Part shown: positions 1-7,474 of the stretch, piece by piece
How the letters are laid out: every line of letters begins with the position of its first letter
Numbering within the stretch: the first letter of the stretch is position 1
Origin: Clostridium sp. CAG:594
GTDB taxonomy: Bacteria > Bacillota_I > Bacilli_A > RF39 > UBA660
Assembly (NCBI GenBank): GCA_000434835.1
Contig: FR881489.1
Span: forward strand, 22,186 to 38,429
Length of the DNA stretch: 16,244 bases
Direction: 5' to 3'
The notes under the pieces: generated by a model
What the model saw: the letters and a program-made list of their open reading frames with translations, nothing else
What the model was told of the DNA's origin: nothing
Database searches by the model: none
Position numbers and translations under genes: made by a program

Positions 1-177
1 TAGCATATCAGAATACTTCTTTATAATTCCTTCTCCATAACTTTTTCCAGCATCATTTAATAATTTACCAACTTTGTAATACGTATTTAAATCACTTCTA
101 TTTTTCGAATAATCCTTTACCTTTTTATATACTTCATTATTTATTAATTCGTTTTTTATTTTCTTATAATAATTCAT
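1..177 (-). CDS. DUF1016/YhcG-type protein, N-terminal part, runs off the left edge
   Basis: The reading frame opens at ATG 177-175 and stays open for 59 codons to the window edge, so only the N-terminus is present. A good ribosome binding site (AAAGGA at 190-185) lies 7 bases before the ATG. The product reads MNYYKKIKNELINNEVYKKV and continues with a stretch ending in YYKVGKLLNDAGKSYGEGII. The pattern of an early IxNxxVYxxVKDYSKN helix followed by YYxVGKLLxxAGKxYGEGII is what I know from the N-terminal domain of DUF1016 (YhcG-like) proteins, whose C-terminal half is a PDDEXK nuclease-like domain. That half lies outside the window, so catalytic residues cannot be checked. The family is often found near mobile elements and restriction systems; a link with the neighbouring secretion locus is not shown. 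Confidence 0.72.
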   Translation of the reverse strand, partial: MNYYKKIKNELINNEVYKKVKDYSKNRSDLNTYYKVGKLLNDAGKSYGEGIIKKYSDML

Positions 178-207
178 GTGTTTTTCCTTTCTTTTGTTTA
201 GCCATCT

Positions 208-213
208 ATTATA
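208..213 (-). promoter_or_regulatory. Possible -10 box for the DUF1016-type gene
   Basis: A perfect TATAAT lies on the minus strand, about 31 bases before the ATG, which gives a plausible short leader. No good -35 hexamer sits at 16-18 bp; an ATGACA occurs at 20 bp spacing. In this AT-rich DNA the motif alone is weak evidence. Confidence 0.3.
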
Positions 214-249
214 TGAATTATTTTTAAAAAAACTGTCATATTTTGCAAT

Positions 250-274
250 AAAAAAAGAAACCTTAAAGTTTCTT
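250..274 (-). terminator. Intrinsic terminator after the rhodanese gene
   Basis: On the minus strand a 7-bp stem (AAGAAAC pairing with GTTTCTT) with a 6-base loop is followed directly by seven T. The hairpin contains the TAA stop codon of the rhodanese gene (265-263). Confidence 0.75.
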
Positions 275-532
275 CAAATCATCAATTCCTCCTGCCACAC
301 TATAACAATTATATCCAAGAGCATTAAGTATTTTAGTGCAAGATAAACTTTCCGTTCCTTTATTGCAAACTATATAATATGTATTATTTTTATCTAAATA
401 ATATTCTGGATTTCTAAGTAAATTAATTCTTGTAATATTTCTTCCTCCAATATTAAATTCATTAAATTCAAATCTTGTTCTTATATCTATTATATTTTTT
501 TTATTCTTTATTTCGTTAATTTTAATTTGCAT
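263..532 (-). CDS. Single-domain rhodanese-like sulfurtransferase
   Basis: An 89-residue protein with one rhodanese domain. Such proteins bind sulfur as a persulfide on a cysteine and pass it to thiols or cyanide. The family features visible are the IIDIRTRFEFNEFNIGG region near the N-terminus (residues 14-30), a hydrophobic strand TYYIVC, and the active-site loop C56-N-K-G-T-E-S62, which fits the CxxGxxS pattern. After it come a helix and the AGGIDDLKKL end typical of these domains. I choose the ATG at 532 because GGTGAT lies just before it. An upstream in-frame GTG at 565 falls inside the preceding terminator hairpin and would give an implausible hydrophobic extension. The protein has no signal peptide and is probably cytoplasmic. 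Its role beside a secretion locus is unknown, and it is separated from virD4 by a strong terminator. Confidence 0.85.
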   Translation of the reverse strand: MQIKINEIKNKKNIIDIRTRFEFNEFNIGGRNITRINLLRNPEYYLDKNNTYYIVCNKGTESLSCTKILNALGYNCYSVAGGIDDLKKL

Positions 533-554
533 AACATCACCATTATAATATATG

Positions 555-582
555 AAAAAAAGCACAACGTTAATGTGCTTTT
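555..582 (-). terminator. Intrinsic terminator after virD4
   Basis: A 9-bp perfect stem (AAAAGCACA with TGTGCTTTT on the plus strand, 558-566 and 574-582) with a 7-base loop. On the minus strand the stem runs into seven T. The upstream arm overlaps the virD4 stop codon (583-581). Confidence 0.88.
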
Positions 583-3067
583 ATTCAAAGAATTCATCAA
601 AGAAATCATCATCATCTTTTAAAGAATCTTTTGTATTCATAATTTTATCTATTTCTTCAGTATTTCTATAAACATTAGATTCACCATTTTTATCATCAGT
701 TTGCTTGTTTATGGGCTCTTCAGCCTTAATTTCTGATTTATCATCCTTCAAGATATTTTCATCTTTGATAGCATCGTTTTTATCAATAGGTTCATCAAAA
801 GATAAATCTTCAATCATATCATCAAACATATCATGTTTTGCTTCACTATTTGTATTTCCAAAGTTTGATATATCCTTGCTATCAAATGAAGGAAATTCAA
901 GTTTATTACTATCCATAGTTGAATTATTTAAACTTGGTTTATCATTGCTGTCTTTAACATCAGTAGTTTTTTCTTCAACCATCTTTTGTTCTGATGCTTT
1001 AAGTTCGTTATCTTCAGCCTCTTTTTCTCTTTTTTCTTCTTCTTCTAACTCTGCTATTCTAGCATCAATCTTTTTCATCATAGCATCAATATCTAAGTCA
1101 TCACTATTATTATTAGATGATGAGGCTGAATTAAGTGGTGAAGGTGCTGATGGCATGCTAGTAGTGGCACCAAAGGCTGATAAAGGATTTGGATTTGATG
1201 GAGATGTAAATGGTGATTGCCCAAACGGATTTGCATTTCCTCCAAACGGGTTAGGCGTCATACCTCCACCAAATGGATTTGCTGCCCTACTACCACCAAA
1301 TAATTCATTTCTCTTTTCTTCTTTTTTCTTCTTAACAAATTCTCTTATATCAAATAATTTTATTTTTCTTTGTTCATGAGAAGTCACCTTAGCAGGTGGA
1401 ACTTCAGAATTATTCTTACCATATCCGAAATCAGTATTCCAAAATGGTAAGAACTTTGTTCTAAGTGGCGGAAGACGATGTTTTAAAATAAGTACTTCAT
1501 CTTGCTTAAATCTTTGAAGTTCAGTAACAGTAATAAGTGGTCTTGTTTCCTCTTTTTTATCCTTACCTACTTTTACTATTTTATCACCACATAGTTTACT
1601 TATCTCCTCTAACGCTGATAATTCACCGGTTAACAAATATAAAATATTACCACAGTTACCACGAATTGTTTCAGCATCTTCATTACCATAAACTTGTTTT
1701 AACTGTGCAAAGTTTTGGATGATCATTGTCATTCTTATTTGTCTTGAACGAGCTGCCGTAATCATTGTTGTAATATCTTTAAACTTAGGCATGTTAGCAA
1801 ACTCATCAAGCAAGAAGTTTGTTCTAACAGGAAGCTTACCACCATGTCTTTGTGCAACTGCGATTAATGATTCATAACATTGTTTTACAAAGATTGTTGC
1901 AAGTGCGTGATACGTTGTTTTTTCATCCTGTATAATCATAAATACTGCAGTTTTTCTCTCACCTATTGTTTCCATATCAAAGTCACTACGTGATAACATC
2001 TCTGCTAAATTTTGAGTAACTGCAAACACTTTTATTTTTTGCTTTAATACAGAAAGTACTGAGTTTTTAGTATCTTGTGGTGCATTTACCGTTCCTAATG
2101 CGTTAATTGCAGCAGGACTTGCAGGATCCTTAAACTTAAAATATTCCTTAATGTAAGTTGATGCTCCAACTTTTTCCTCACCAACCGTTATCATTAAGTT
2201 TACCGTCGAAATACTTATTTCATCTTCTGGTGCATCTTCAAACATTCCAAGAGATAAACCCGTTAAATAGTCGGCTGCTGAATTAGTCCAGAAAGGATCA
2301 TCAGCTTTCTCATCAGTTGCTATGTTAATAGCCATATCGTTTAAAAGTTCATTTGCTTTATCTTGATTACCTTCTTTATAATACTTATATGGCAATGTAT
2401 AAGGATTCCAACAACTACCATTTTGAGGATCACGAAAGTTAACTACTATAACGTCATATCCTAAATCCTTTAACATTTCACCATTCTTTTCAAATATTTC
2501 ACCCTTAGGATCGGTAATAACCATTGATTCACCCTTTTTAGATAAAATATTAACTAATGGATTAATTACCATTTGAGTTTTACCTGAACCAGTAGCACCA
2601 ATAACAAGTGAGTGAGCCTCTCCGTTATCTACGTATACTAAATTTTTATTTTTATCGTAAACAAGTGGAAAACCTGCTGCCGTACTTTCTTTTGCTGTAA
2701 GTTCAACAGGTTCTACTTTCTCAAAGTTTTTATATTCATCTTCCTTAGCAAATCTACCAAAGCCATCTTCTTTTTTACCTTGCACTATTCCAAAACCTTT
2801 TTCTGTAGTAAAAAACTTACTTGATACGCTCGCTGTTAAAAGAACAACAGCAAGTATCCAAAAAAGAATTGTGTAACCTAAATAAGGTGGAAAAAAAGCT
2901 GGTATGAAATTAAATGACCAACCTACCGTTTCAGTTGTCGCACTAGTTCCGACATCGGTTACATGGTATAAGTTTCTAACACATAAAGCAACTACTATAA
3001 GTAATAGTAAACAAGCCCATGCATAAGCTACAAAATCTTTATGTTCTGCTCTAAATTTTAGCTTCAT
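581..3067 (-). CDS. virD4: VirD4/TraG-type coupling ATPase
   Basis: This 828-residue protein is the coupling protein of a type IV secretion system: a membrane-anchored hexameric ATPase that brings substrates to the channel. Two membrane helices (about residues 13-30 and 64-82) flank a short outside segment. The P-loop is GATGSGKT (157-164), followed by VITDPKGE (183-190). The Walker B region is FLLDEFANMP (418-427), and the glutamine-containing motif is MTMIIQN (446-452). All are typical of the VirD4/TraG family. The ATPase core ends near residue 575. Beyond it is an unusual tail of about 240 residues: a charged helix, a short NPFGG/NPFGQ repeat (597-620), a Ser/Pro/Asn-rich part, a strongly charged helix (about 660-690), then an acidic, probably disordered end. 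ATG is preceded by GGGGAGG at 7 bases. The gene is its own transcription unit, bounded by terminators on both sides. Confidence 0.95.
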   Translation of the reverse strand: MKLKFRAEHKDFVAYAWACLLLLIVVALCVRNLYHVTDVGTSATTETVGWSFNFIPAFFPPYLGYTILFWILAVVLLTASVSSKFFTTEKGFGIVQGKKEDGFGRFAKEDEYKNFEKVEPVELTAKESTAAGFPLVYDKNKNLVYVDNGEAHSLVIGATGSGKTQMVINPLVNILSKKGESMVITDPKGEIFEKNGEMLKDLGYDVIVVNFRDPQNGSCWNPYTLPYKYYKEGNQDKANELLNDMAINIATDEKADDPFWTNSAADYLTGLSLGMFEDAPEDEISISTVNLMITVGEEKVGASTYIKEYFKFKDPASPAAINALGTVNAPQDTKNSVLSVLKQKIKVFAVTQNLAEMLSRSDFDMETIGERKTAVFMIIQDEKTTYHALATIFVKQCYESLIAVAQRHGGKLPVRTNFLLDEFANMPKFKDITTMITAARSRQIRMTMIIQNFAQLKQVYGNEDAETIRGNCGNILYLLTGELSALEEISKLCGDKIVKVGKDKKEETRPLITVTELQRFKQDEVLILKHRLPPLRTKFLPFWNTDFGYGKNNSEVPPAKVTSHEQRKIKLFDIREFVKKKKEEKRNELFGGSRAANPFGGGMTPNPFGGNANPFGQSPFTSPSNPNPLSAFGATTSMPSAPSPLNSASSSNNNSDDLDIDAMMKKIDARIAELEEEEKREKEAEDNELKASEQKMVEEKTTDVKDSNDKPSLNNSTMDSNKLEFPSFDSKDISNFGNTNSEAKHDMFDDMIEDLSFDEPIDKNDAIKDENILKDDKSEIKAEEPINKQTDDKNGESNVYRNTEEIDKIMNTKDSLKDDDDFFDEFFE
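1208..1279 (-). repeat. NPFG-repeat segment in the VirD4 tail
   Basis: Residues 597-620 of the VirD4-like protein contain three NPFG units (NPFGG, NPFGG, NPFGQ) and a related SPF, spaced 7-9 residues apart. This is a degenerate, intrinsically disordered repeat following the ATPase core. Function is unknown; short repeated Asn-Pro-Phe motifs could serve as docking points. Confidence 0.6.
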
Positions 3068-3103
3068 ACTAAAGCCTCCCCTTAAACGATATAATTACTC
3101 ATA

Positions 3104-3143
3104 TAAAAATATTATACCAAATATTTAACATATTTGGTATAAT
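3104..3143 (-). terminator. Terminator with a 14-bp perfect palindrome after the lipoprotein gene
   Basis: A perfect 14-bp inverted repeat (3111-3124 with 3130-3143, arm ATTATACCAAATAT) has a 5-base loop. It starts three bases after the lipoprotein stop codon and is followed on the minus strand by ATTTTTAT, so it can act as an intrinsic terminator. The flanking T-run is short (five). The same palindrome carries a promoter motif, listed separately. Confidence 0.7.
3111..3119 (-). promoter_or_regulatory. Extended -10 promoter motif for virD4 inside the terminator stem
   Basis: The minus strand reads TGGTATAAT, a full extended -10 element (TGnTATAAT). It places a start site near 3104 and a leader of about 37 bases before virD4. 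No convincing -35 box is seen, which extended -10 promoters can tolerate. Because the site is in a palindrome, the same nine bases also occur on the plus strand (3135-3143), pointing antisense into the lipoprotein gene. Confidence 0.5.
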
Positions 3144-3145
3144 TT

Positions 3146-3874
3146 TTATTCATAATCGAAACTATTTTTTTTATATTTTTTATAGAATATAATTATCGTG
3201 CATACAACTAATGAAATAACACCAATTATAATTCCAATAATAATAATTTTAGATCTGTTTTTTTTCATTTCTTGATTTTTAATATAATTTTTTTTACTTT
3301 CATTCAAAGCGCTCTTACTTATTTTTAAGTAGAAGTTTTTATCCTTAGTGTTTTTATCGTATTTCCATATATATGTATTACCATCCACTTCATCCGCATT
3401 TTGTTCTGTTGCAGATATAGGAAGTTTTATTTTAAATTCTACATCACCAAGCTCTGGCCATTCTGCACATTGAGCGCAATATGGTATATACTCTGTTGCA
3501 TTTTTTATTTCATAATAATAATCATTTTCAGTGCAACTCATGTACTTGTAAACATATTGATTAAGCGCTGAATTACCAAAATAACTACACAAATTATCAT
3601 AGTTTTTATATACTTTTACACCACTTAATTCTTTTCCTTTTTCATATGTATAGGAATATTGCTTAAGATCAAGAACATTCTTATATGGCTTGACCATCAA
3701 ATCAATCAGTTTTTCAAATGAATATTTTTCTGATGTTAAATATTCAGTTTTATTGAGTAAATAAACATTTTCACTAACTATACCATAAGGATCTACTGTT
3801 ATATTACTTCTAACGGTACATCCCGTCAGAAGTAATATACAAATAACTATTAATAAATACTTAATTTTCTTCAT
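3146..3874 (-). CDS. Lipoprotein with C-terminal membrane helix, secretion locus component
   Basis: The 242-residue product begins with a lipoprotein signal peptide: MKKIKYLL, a hydrophobic stretch, and the lipobox LLTGC with Cys19 as the predicted lipid-bearing residue. Residues 24-205 form a mainly beta-type outside domain with four cysteines (96, 114 and the pair C133-A-Q-C136). A single membrane helix (about 209-230) and a basic tail YKKYKK end the protein. It should therefore be held to the outer face of the membrane at both ends. This layout resembles LppM/DUF3153-like lipoproteins, but I cannot confirm membership. It starts nine bases after the wall-enzyme gene, and its ribosome binding site (TAGGAG) includes that gene's stop codon, so the two are translated together. 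Its position between the hydrolase and virD4 resembles the TraH lipoprotein of staphylococcal plasmids, which suggests a scaffold role in the envelope; this is inference. Confidence 0.75.
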   Translation of the reverse strand: MKKIKYLLIVICILLLTGCTVRSNITVDPYGIVSENVYLLNKTEYLTSEKYSFEKLIDLMVKPYKNVLDLKQYSYTYEKGKELSGVKVYKNYDNLCSYFGNSALNQYVYKYMSCTENDYYYEIKNATEYIPYCAQCAEWPELGDVEFKIKLPISATEQNADEVDGNTYIWKYDKNTKDKNFYLKISKSALNESKKNYIKNQEMKKNRSKIIIIGIIIGVISLVVCTIIIFYKKYKKNSFDYE

Positions 3875-3883
3875 ATTAATCTC

Positions 3884-6800
3884 CTACCTCATTCCAAATT
3901 CTTTCCATGGATCTGTTACACATGATCCACTTTTTCTAATTTCAACATGTAAATGAGCTCCCGTCGAATTTCCGGTATTTCCTAAATAGCCTATTAATTC
4001 ACCTTTTTTCACTGTTTTGGAATCAACTTTTTCTTTTGTTAATTTATAGCTTGACGCTGGGCATGGTGGTTTGTCACCCTTTTTTGGACAAGTTTTTGTA
4101 ACTTTAGTTTTAATTCCAGAAGCAAATTTTTGAAGATGTCCATATATTATTGTTGAATCATCATTTGTTTCTAATTCAATAACATTACCATAACTTACAA
4201 GTCCAACATCTGAATTGTATATTTGGTAAAAATTCGCTGTTCCATCAGCACCAGCATAAATTTTTGTACCTTCAGATATACCTGATATATCATGATATAC
4301 AGAATCAGAACATCCACCCGTTGATCCTTTACTACCGAAAGATGGTTTAACGTTTTGTACTGGGGCAAAATAAGTGTTTTGAGTTCCGGTACTTAAAATT
4401 TCATTTGATCCAGAATCCCTAAACGGAATTCCACCAGTAATAGCATAGAATCCTGATCCTCCATGTGTTTCAACATTTTTTATAAATGTATCAAAATCAG
4501 TACTTAATTTAGTGCAATGATTACTAGAATCAAATTCCTCACAATGTTTTGTAACTTTACTATTTTGCCAAGGATCTGCAATATATACATTATTTTCACT
4601 ATAGCCTCTAATAACTACATAATGTCCACCTCCAGTATTATAAATACCATCTCCAAATGTTCCATCAACATTTGCAATAACTAAACCACCAGCATCCAAC
4701 GTAGAAATAATTTCTTCTTTACCACTTATATTTTTAGCCGTAAGTCCATTATTACCAGAAACATATGGAAATAAAGCAGCATACGTTCCACTATCTCCAC
4801 AATCAGTTCCAGATCTTGCACTTGAATTTATAGTTTCAGGAGTTATAGAGCTATTTTGTGTCAATGTGGCAACTACCATAGCTGCTGATGTAACACCACA
4901 TCCAGAAGTACAGATAGAATCACCCTTTTCACAACCATTTTTTCCATCCGATAGGGTTCTTCCACAAAAAGCAGTATTTGCATAATCATTTTGAGCATAA
5001 TAAATAAAATTTGAAATATCCGTTTCATTTGAACAAGTTGTACTTGAAGTGGTTATAGTGCTTGAAAGATATCCACTTTCAGCGGTTAAAACTTCAGGAT
5101 TTTTATTCTTAAATTGATCATACAGGATTTGATCGGCCTTTTCCGTATCATAGCCATTTTCTACTTCTTCTTGAAATAAGCATTCACCAGTTTTGCATGA
5201 ACAAGCTTTTGCGTAAGATTTATTTTGACAAACAGAACCAATTAAACTTTTTCCAGAATAAAGATACATGTTCTGAGATTCTGTCCATGCCTGTTCTAAA
5301 TTACTACCATAACTATTATAAGAACCTTTTACACCATCACTACATGAATCACCGGTCAAATAATCACAATAATCTTGATCTCTTGTGCTATCAATTATCC
5401 CAATTACATATGTATTCTCATCTATTTTTGAAACATTTCCTCTTTGAAAAGCTCTTCCTATAGCATAACTTTTCTCTGCTATCATATTGGCCTTAATATG
5501 TTCTATATTCGTTAAATCAGTACTTACTTCTTGTATCGTAACACCTATTGCATATTGCTTCATTGAAATAGGACTGGAATACATTGATTCACAATTAGTA
5601 AGTTTACCTGTTTTTGTGCAACTACTTTTCTTGACATCAACCACAATGTTTTTAGTCATTAACTCCTGTAATGATATACCATCAGAGTTAGAATAATCAA
5701 TCGTAACTTGTCCCCCGGATTGGGTACTATAAGAAGTAGAACAATCACTAAAAAAGTAACCATTAAAATCATCTTTTTGATCTTGAATATCATTTATGAT
5801 TGCATTAGCTAAAGCCTCTTGATCTGTTACCCCATCAAATAATTCTTTATAACCTGCATCTTTTTTAAACCAAGTATTTTTTAAATATTCAGTTAAAGCA
5901 TCGTCTCCATCTTTAGATATTTTTAACAATTTTGTGAATTTTCTTCTATATTTCCATTGTCTAAATAATTCTAAATATGGATCATTAGAAATAGAATCAT
6001 TTTTATCTTCTTTTAAATCTTCTTTCTCATCTGAATCATCCGAATTATCCGAATCATCATAAGCATCTTCATCATCAGATTGAGAAGTATTAGTTTTTCC
6101 CCTAATTGAATTTACATTTCCATTTTGCATTTCCTCAATGTAAGGATAAAGTGTTGCCGCCATAGCATAAGAAGTATTACCTGATGAATATTTTTGCGCT
6201 ATTGACTTTAATTTTTCTATTGTTTTTTGATCTACTTCAGAATACCTGTTATAATTTTCCTCTTCTTGAACTTCTCCACCAACAAGTGGTGATCCTGAAG
6301 CGAACATGCTTGGCACTATTATAATTAAAATCATTATTAACAATAATCCTACTATTACACCAAGCGTTACTAAACCTGCTGGAGTTTTTAAAAACGCGCC
6401 TACAGCCTTAGCTGCAACTTTCGTTTTCTGCGCTGCTTTTTTTCCACCTTGAATCGCTTTTTTACCATTATTTATGGCTTTTCCCAGCCCTGAATTATTA
6501 TACCTATTTTTAGCACGATTTTTAATTCCGTTTTTTGCTCTGTTTGCAAAATCTTTTGGAGTCTTTGGCCTATTATTCCATTTATTCTTTAAATCATCTC
6601 TTTTTTTGTTCAAACCACTTGGTTGTTTTTCTTTATTCCCCATTTCAGGCTTATTATTGTTAGATTTTGAAGGCGATGAATTTTCATTTTTCTTCTTATT
6701 ATCTTGTGGGGTCTTGCTTGTATCTTGATCCTTTTTATTATTTAAATCAGAATTATTTTGACCATTGTCACGATTCTTTTTTTCTCCTGAATCCTTATTT

Positions 6801-7381
6801 GCATCTTTTTTGTTTTCAGGATTATTATTTAAATTGTTATCATTTTTTTTATTCTCCAAATTATCATTTTGTGATTTTCCGCCTTCTTTATTCCCACCAG
6901 AATTTTCTGAATTAGTATGATCATTTACCGGTGCTTCTCCACTAGATTGACCATTCGAAATATTTTCACCAAAAGATTGTTCATTATTTTTTTCTCCTGC
7001 CTCAGGTTCTTTTAAATCTCCTCCATCAAATGAATTTTCTTGATCTCCGCTTTCAACTAAATCATCACTTTGTTGCAACTGGTCATTCAAAGGAGAATCA
7101 TAAGCTGACTGATCATCTTGATTCTCACCTGTCGTCATTTTATCCGATGCTTTACTATCCTGGAAAGCATCATTAGACAATTGATCATCAGTTAAATTCT
7201 CTGCTGCATCATCAAATCCATTATTTTCTACATTCGTATTAGTATTGCTAATACTTGAGTCTGTTTCAAAATCCAAATTTTCTACTTTAACTTCTGTTGG
7301 CTTTATTTTAACTTCTAAATTCATATCATTTAAATCAAGATTTTCTATCTTTTCATCTTGATCTTTTCTATACTCATTCAT
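3884..7381 (-). CDS. Membrane-anchored cell-wall enzyme: SpoIID-like, C39-type and M23-type domains
   Basis: This 1165-residue protein has a cytoplasmic tail of about 330 residues (acidic at first, then Asn/Lys-rich, then basic), one membrane helix (about 336-357), and a large outside part. Residues about 570-720 resemble SpoIID/LytB lytic transglycosylases: YAIGVTIQEV with Glu618 at the usual catalytic place, IKANMIAEKSYAI matching LKAQAVAARTYA, and a later TESQNMYLYSGK segment. Residues about 785-980 form a papain-like C39_2 peptidase domain: SGCGVTSAAM (Cys828), GGHYVVIRGY (His920) and ADPW (Asp936). Residues about 1024-1150 are an M23-like domain ending in GNSTGAHLHVEI (His1143, His1145) with IYGHL (His1082); its first metal ligand is displaced. 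The protein should cut glycan strands and possibly peptides to let the secretion machine cross the wall, the VirB1 or TraG/PrgK role. It has its own strong promoter and is followed by the lipoprotein gene. Residues 385-545 are unrecognised. Confidence 0.88.
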   Translation of the reverse strand: MNEYRKDQDEKIENLDLNDMNLEVKIKPTEVKVENLDFETDSSISNTNTNVENNGFDDAAENLTDDQLSNDAFQDSKASDKMTTGENQDDQSAYDSPLNDQLQQSDDLVESGDQENSFDGGDLKEPEAGEKNNEQSFGENISNGQSSGEAPVNDHTNSENSGGNKEGGKSQNDNLENKKNDNNLNNNPENKKDANKDSGEKKNRDNGQNNSDLNNKKDQDTSKTPQDNKKKNENSSPSKSNNNKPEMGNKEKQPSGLNKKRDDLKNKWNNRPKTPKDFANRAKNGIKNRAKNRYNNSGLGKAINNGKKAIQGGKKAAQKTKVAAKAVGAFLKTPAGLVTLGVIVGLLLIMILIIIVPSMFASGSPLVGGEVQEEENYNRYSEVDQKTIEKLKSIAQKYSSGNTSYAMAATLYPYIEEMQNGNVNSIRGKTNTSQSDDEDAYDDSDNSDDSDEKEDLKEDKNDSISNDPYLELFRQWKYRRKFTKLLKISKDGDDALTEYLKNTWFKKDAGYKELFDGVTDQEALANAIINDIQDQKDDFNGYFFSDCSTSYSTQSGGQVTIDYSNSDGISLQELMTKNIVVDVKKSSCTKTGKLTNCESMYSSPISMKQYAIGVTIQEVSTDLTNIEHIKANMIAEKSYAIGRAFQRGNVSKIDENTYVIGIIDSTRDQDYCDYLTGDSCSDGVKGSYNSYGSNLEQAWTESQNMYLYSGKSLIGSVCQNKSYAKACSCKTGECLFQEEVENGYDTEKADQILYDQFKNKNPEVLTAESGYLSSTITTSSTTCSNETDISNFIYYAQNDYANTAFCGRTLSDGKNGCEKGDSICTSGCGVTSAAMVVATLTQNSSITPETINSSARSGTDCGDSGTYAALFPYVSGNNGLTAKNISGKEEIISTLDAGGLVIANVDGTFGDGIYNTGGGHYVVIRGYSENNVYIADPWQNSKVTKHCEEFDSSNHCTKLSTDFDTFIKNVETHGGSGFYAITGGIPFRDSGSNEILSTGTQNTYFAPVQNVKPSFGSKGSTGGCSDSVYHDISGISEGTKIYAGADGTANFYQIYNSDVGLVSYGNVIELETNDDSTIIYGHLQKFASGIKTKVTKTCPKKGDKPPCPASSYKLTKEKVDSKTVKKGELIGYLGNTGNSTGAHLHVEIRKSGSCVTDPWKEFGMR

Positions 7382-7406
7382 GTCCTCACCACCATATCAT
7401 GTAAAA

Positions 7407-7435
7407 ATTATATCATAAAATGTCGAACGTATCAA
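7407..7435 (-). promoter_or_regulatory. SigA-type promoter for the wall-enzyme and lipoprotein genes
   Basis: On the minus strand TTGATA (7435-7430) is followed after 17 bp by TATAAT (7412-7407), and a TGA directly upstream makes it an extended -10. The start site would fall near 7400, giving a leader of about 20 bases with GGTGAGG just before the ATG at 7381. It lies immediately after the virB4 terminator, so the unit is expressed on its own. Confidence 0.8.
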
Positions 7436-7443
7436 ACTAAAGC

Positions 7444-7474
7444 AAAATAAAAAATTGGATAAAATCCAATTTTT
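7444..7474 (-). terminator. Intrinsic terminator after the VirB4 gene
   Basis: An 11-bp perfect stem (AAAAATTGGAT with ATCCAATTTTT, 7450-7460 and 7464-7474) with a very short three-base loop, followed on the minus strand by TATTTT. It overlaps the virB4 stop codon (7475-7473) and ends the long VirB2L-VirB4 transcript. Confidence 0.78.

Noticed and set aside
542..547. TATAAT as a -10 box for the rhodanese gene
   Set aside because: It would place the start site at about 535, removing the ribosome binding site, and the nearest -35-like TTGTGC is only 14 bp away. A leaderless transcript is possible but not supported.
533..565. Upstream GTG start for the rhodanese gene
   Set aside because: It lies within the virD4 terminator hairpin and would add eleven residues not expected in the domain; ATG 532 has GGTGAT at proper distance.
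705..1379. A 224-codon open frame on the plus strand, Ser/Leu-rich
   Set aside because: It is the antisense reading of the low-complexity acidic tail of VirD4; Ser-rich composition follows from the complementary codons, and the other strand carries a clear family protein.
4442..5029. C39 domain read as a bacteriocin-processing transporter peptidase
   Set aside because: There is no ABC transporter or membrane-spanning export domain in the same protein; the SGCGVTSAAM pattern fits the C39_2 group found in exported wall proteins.
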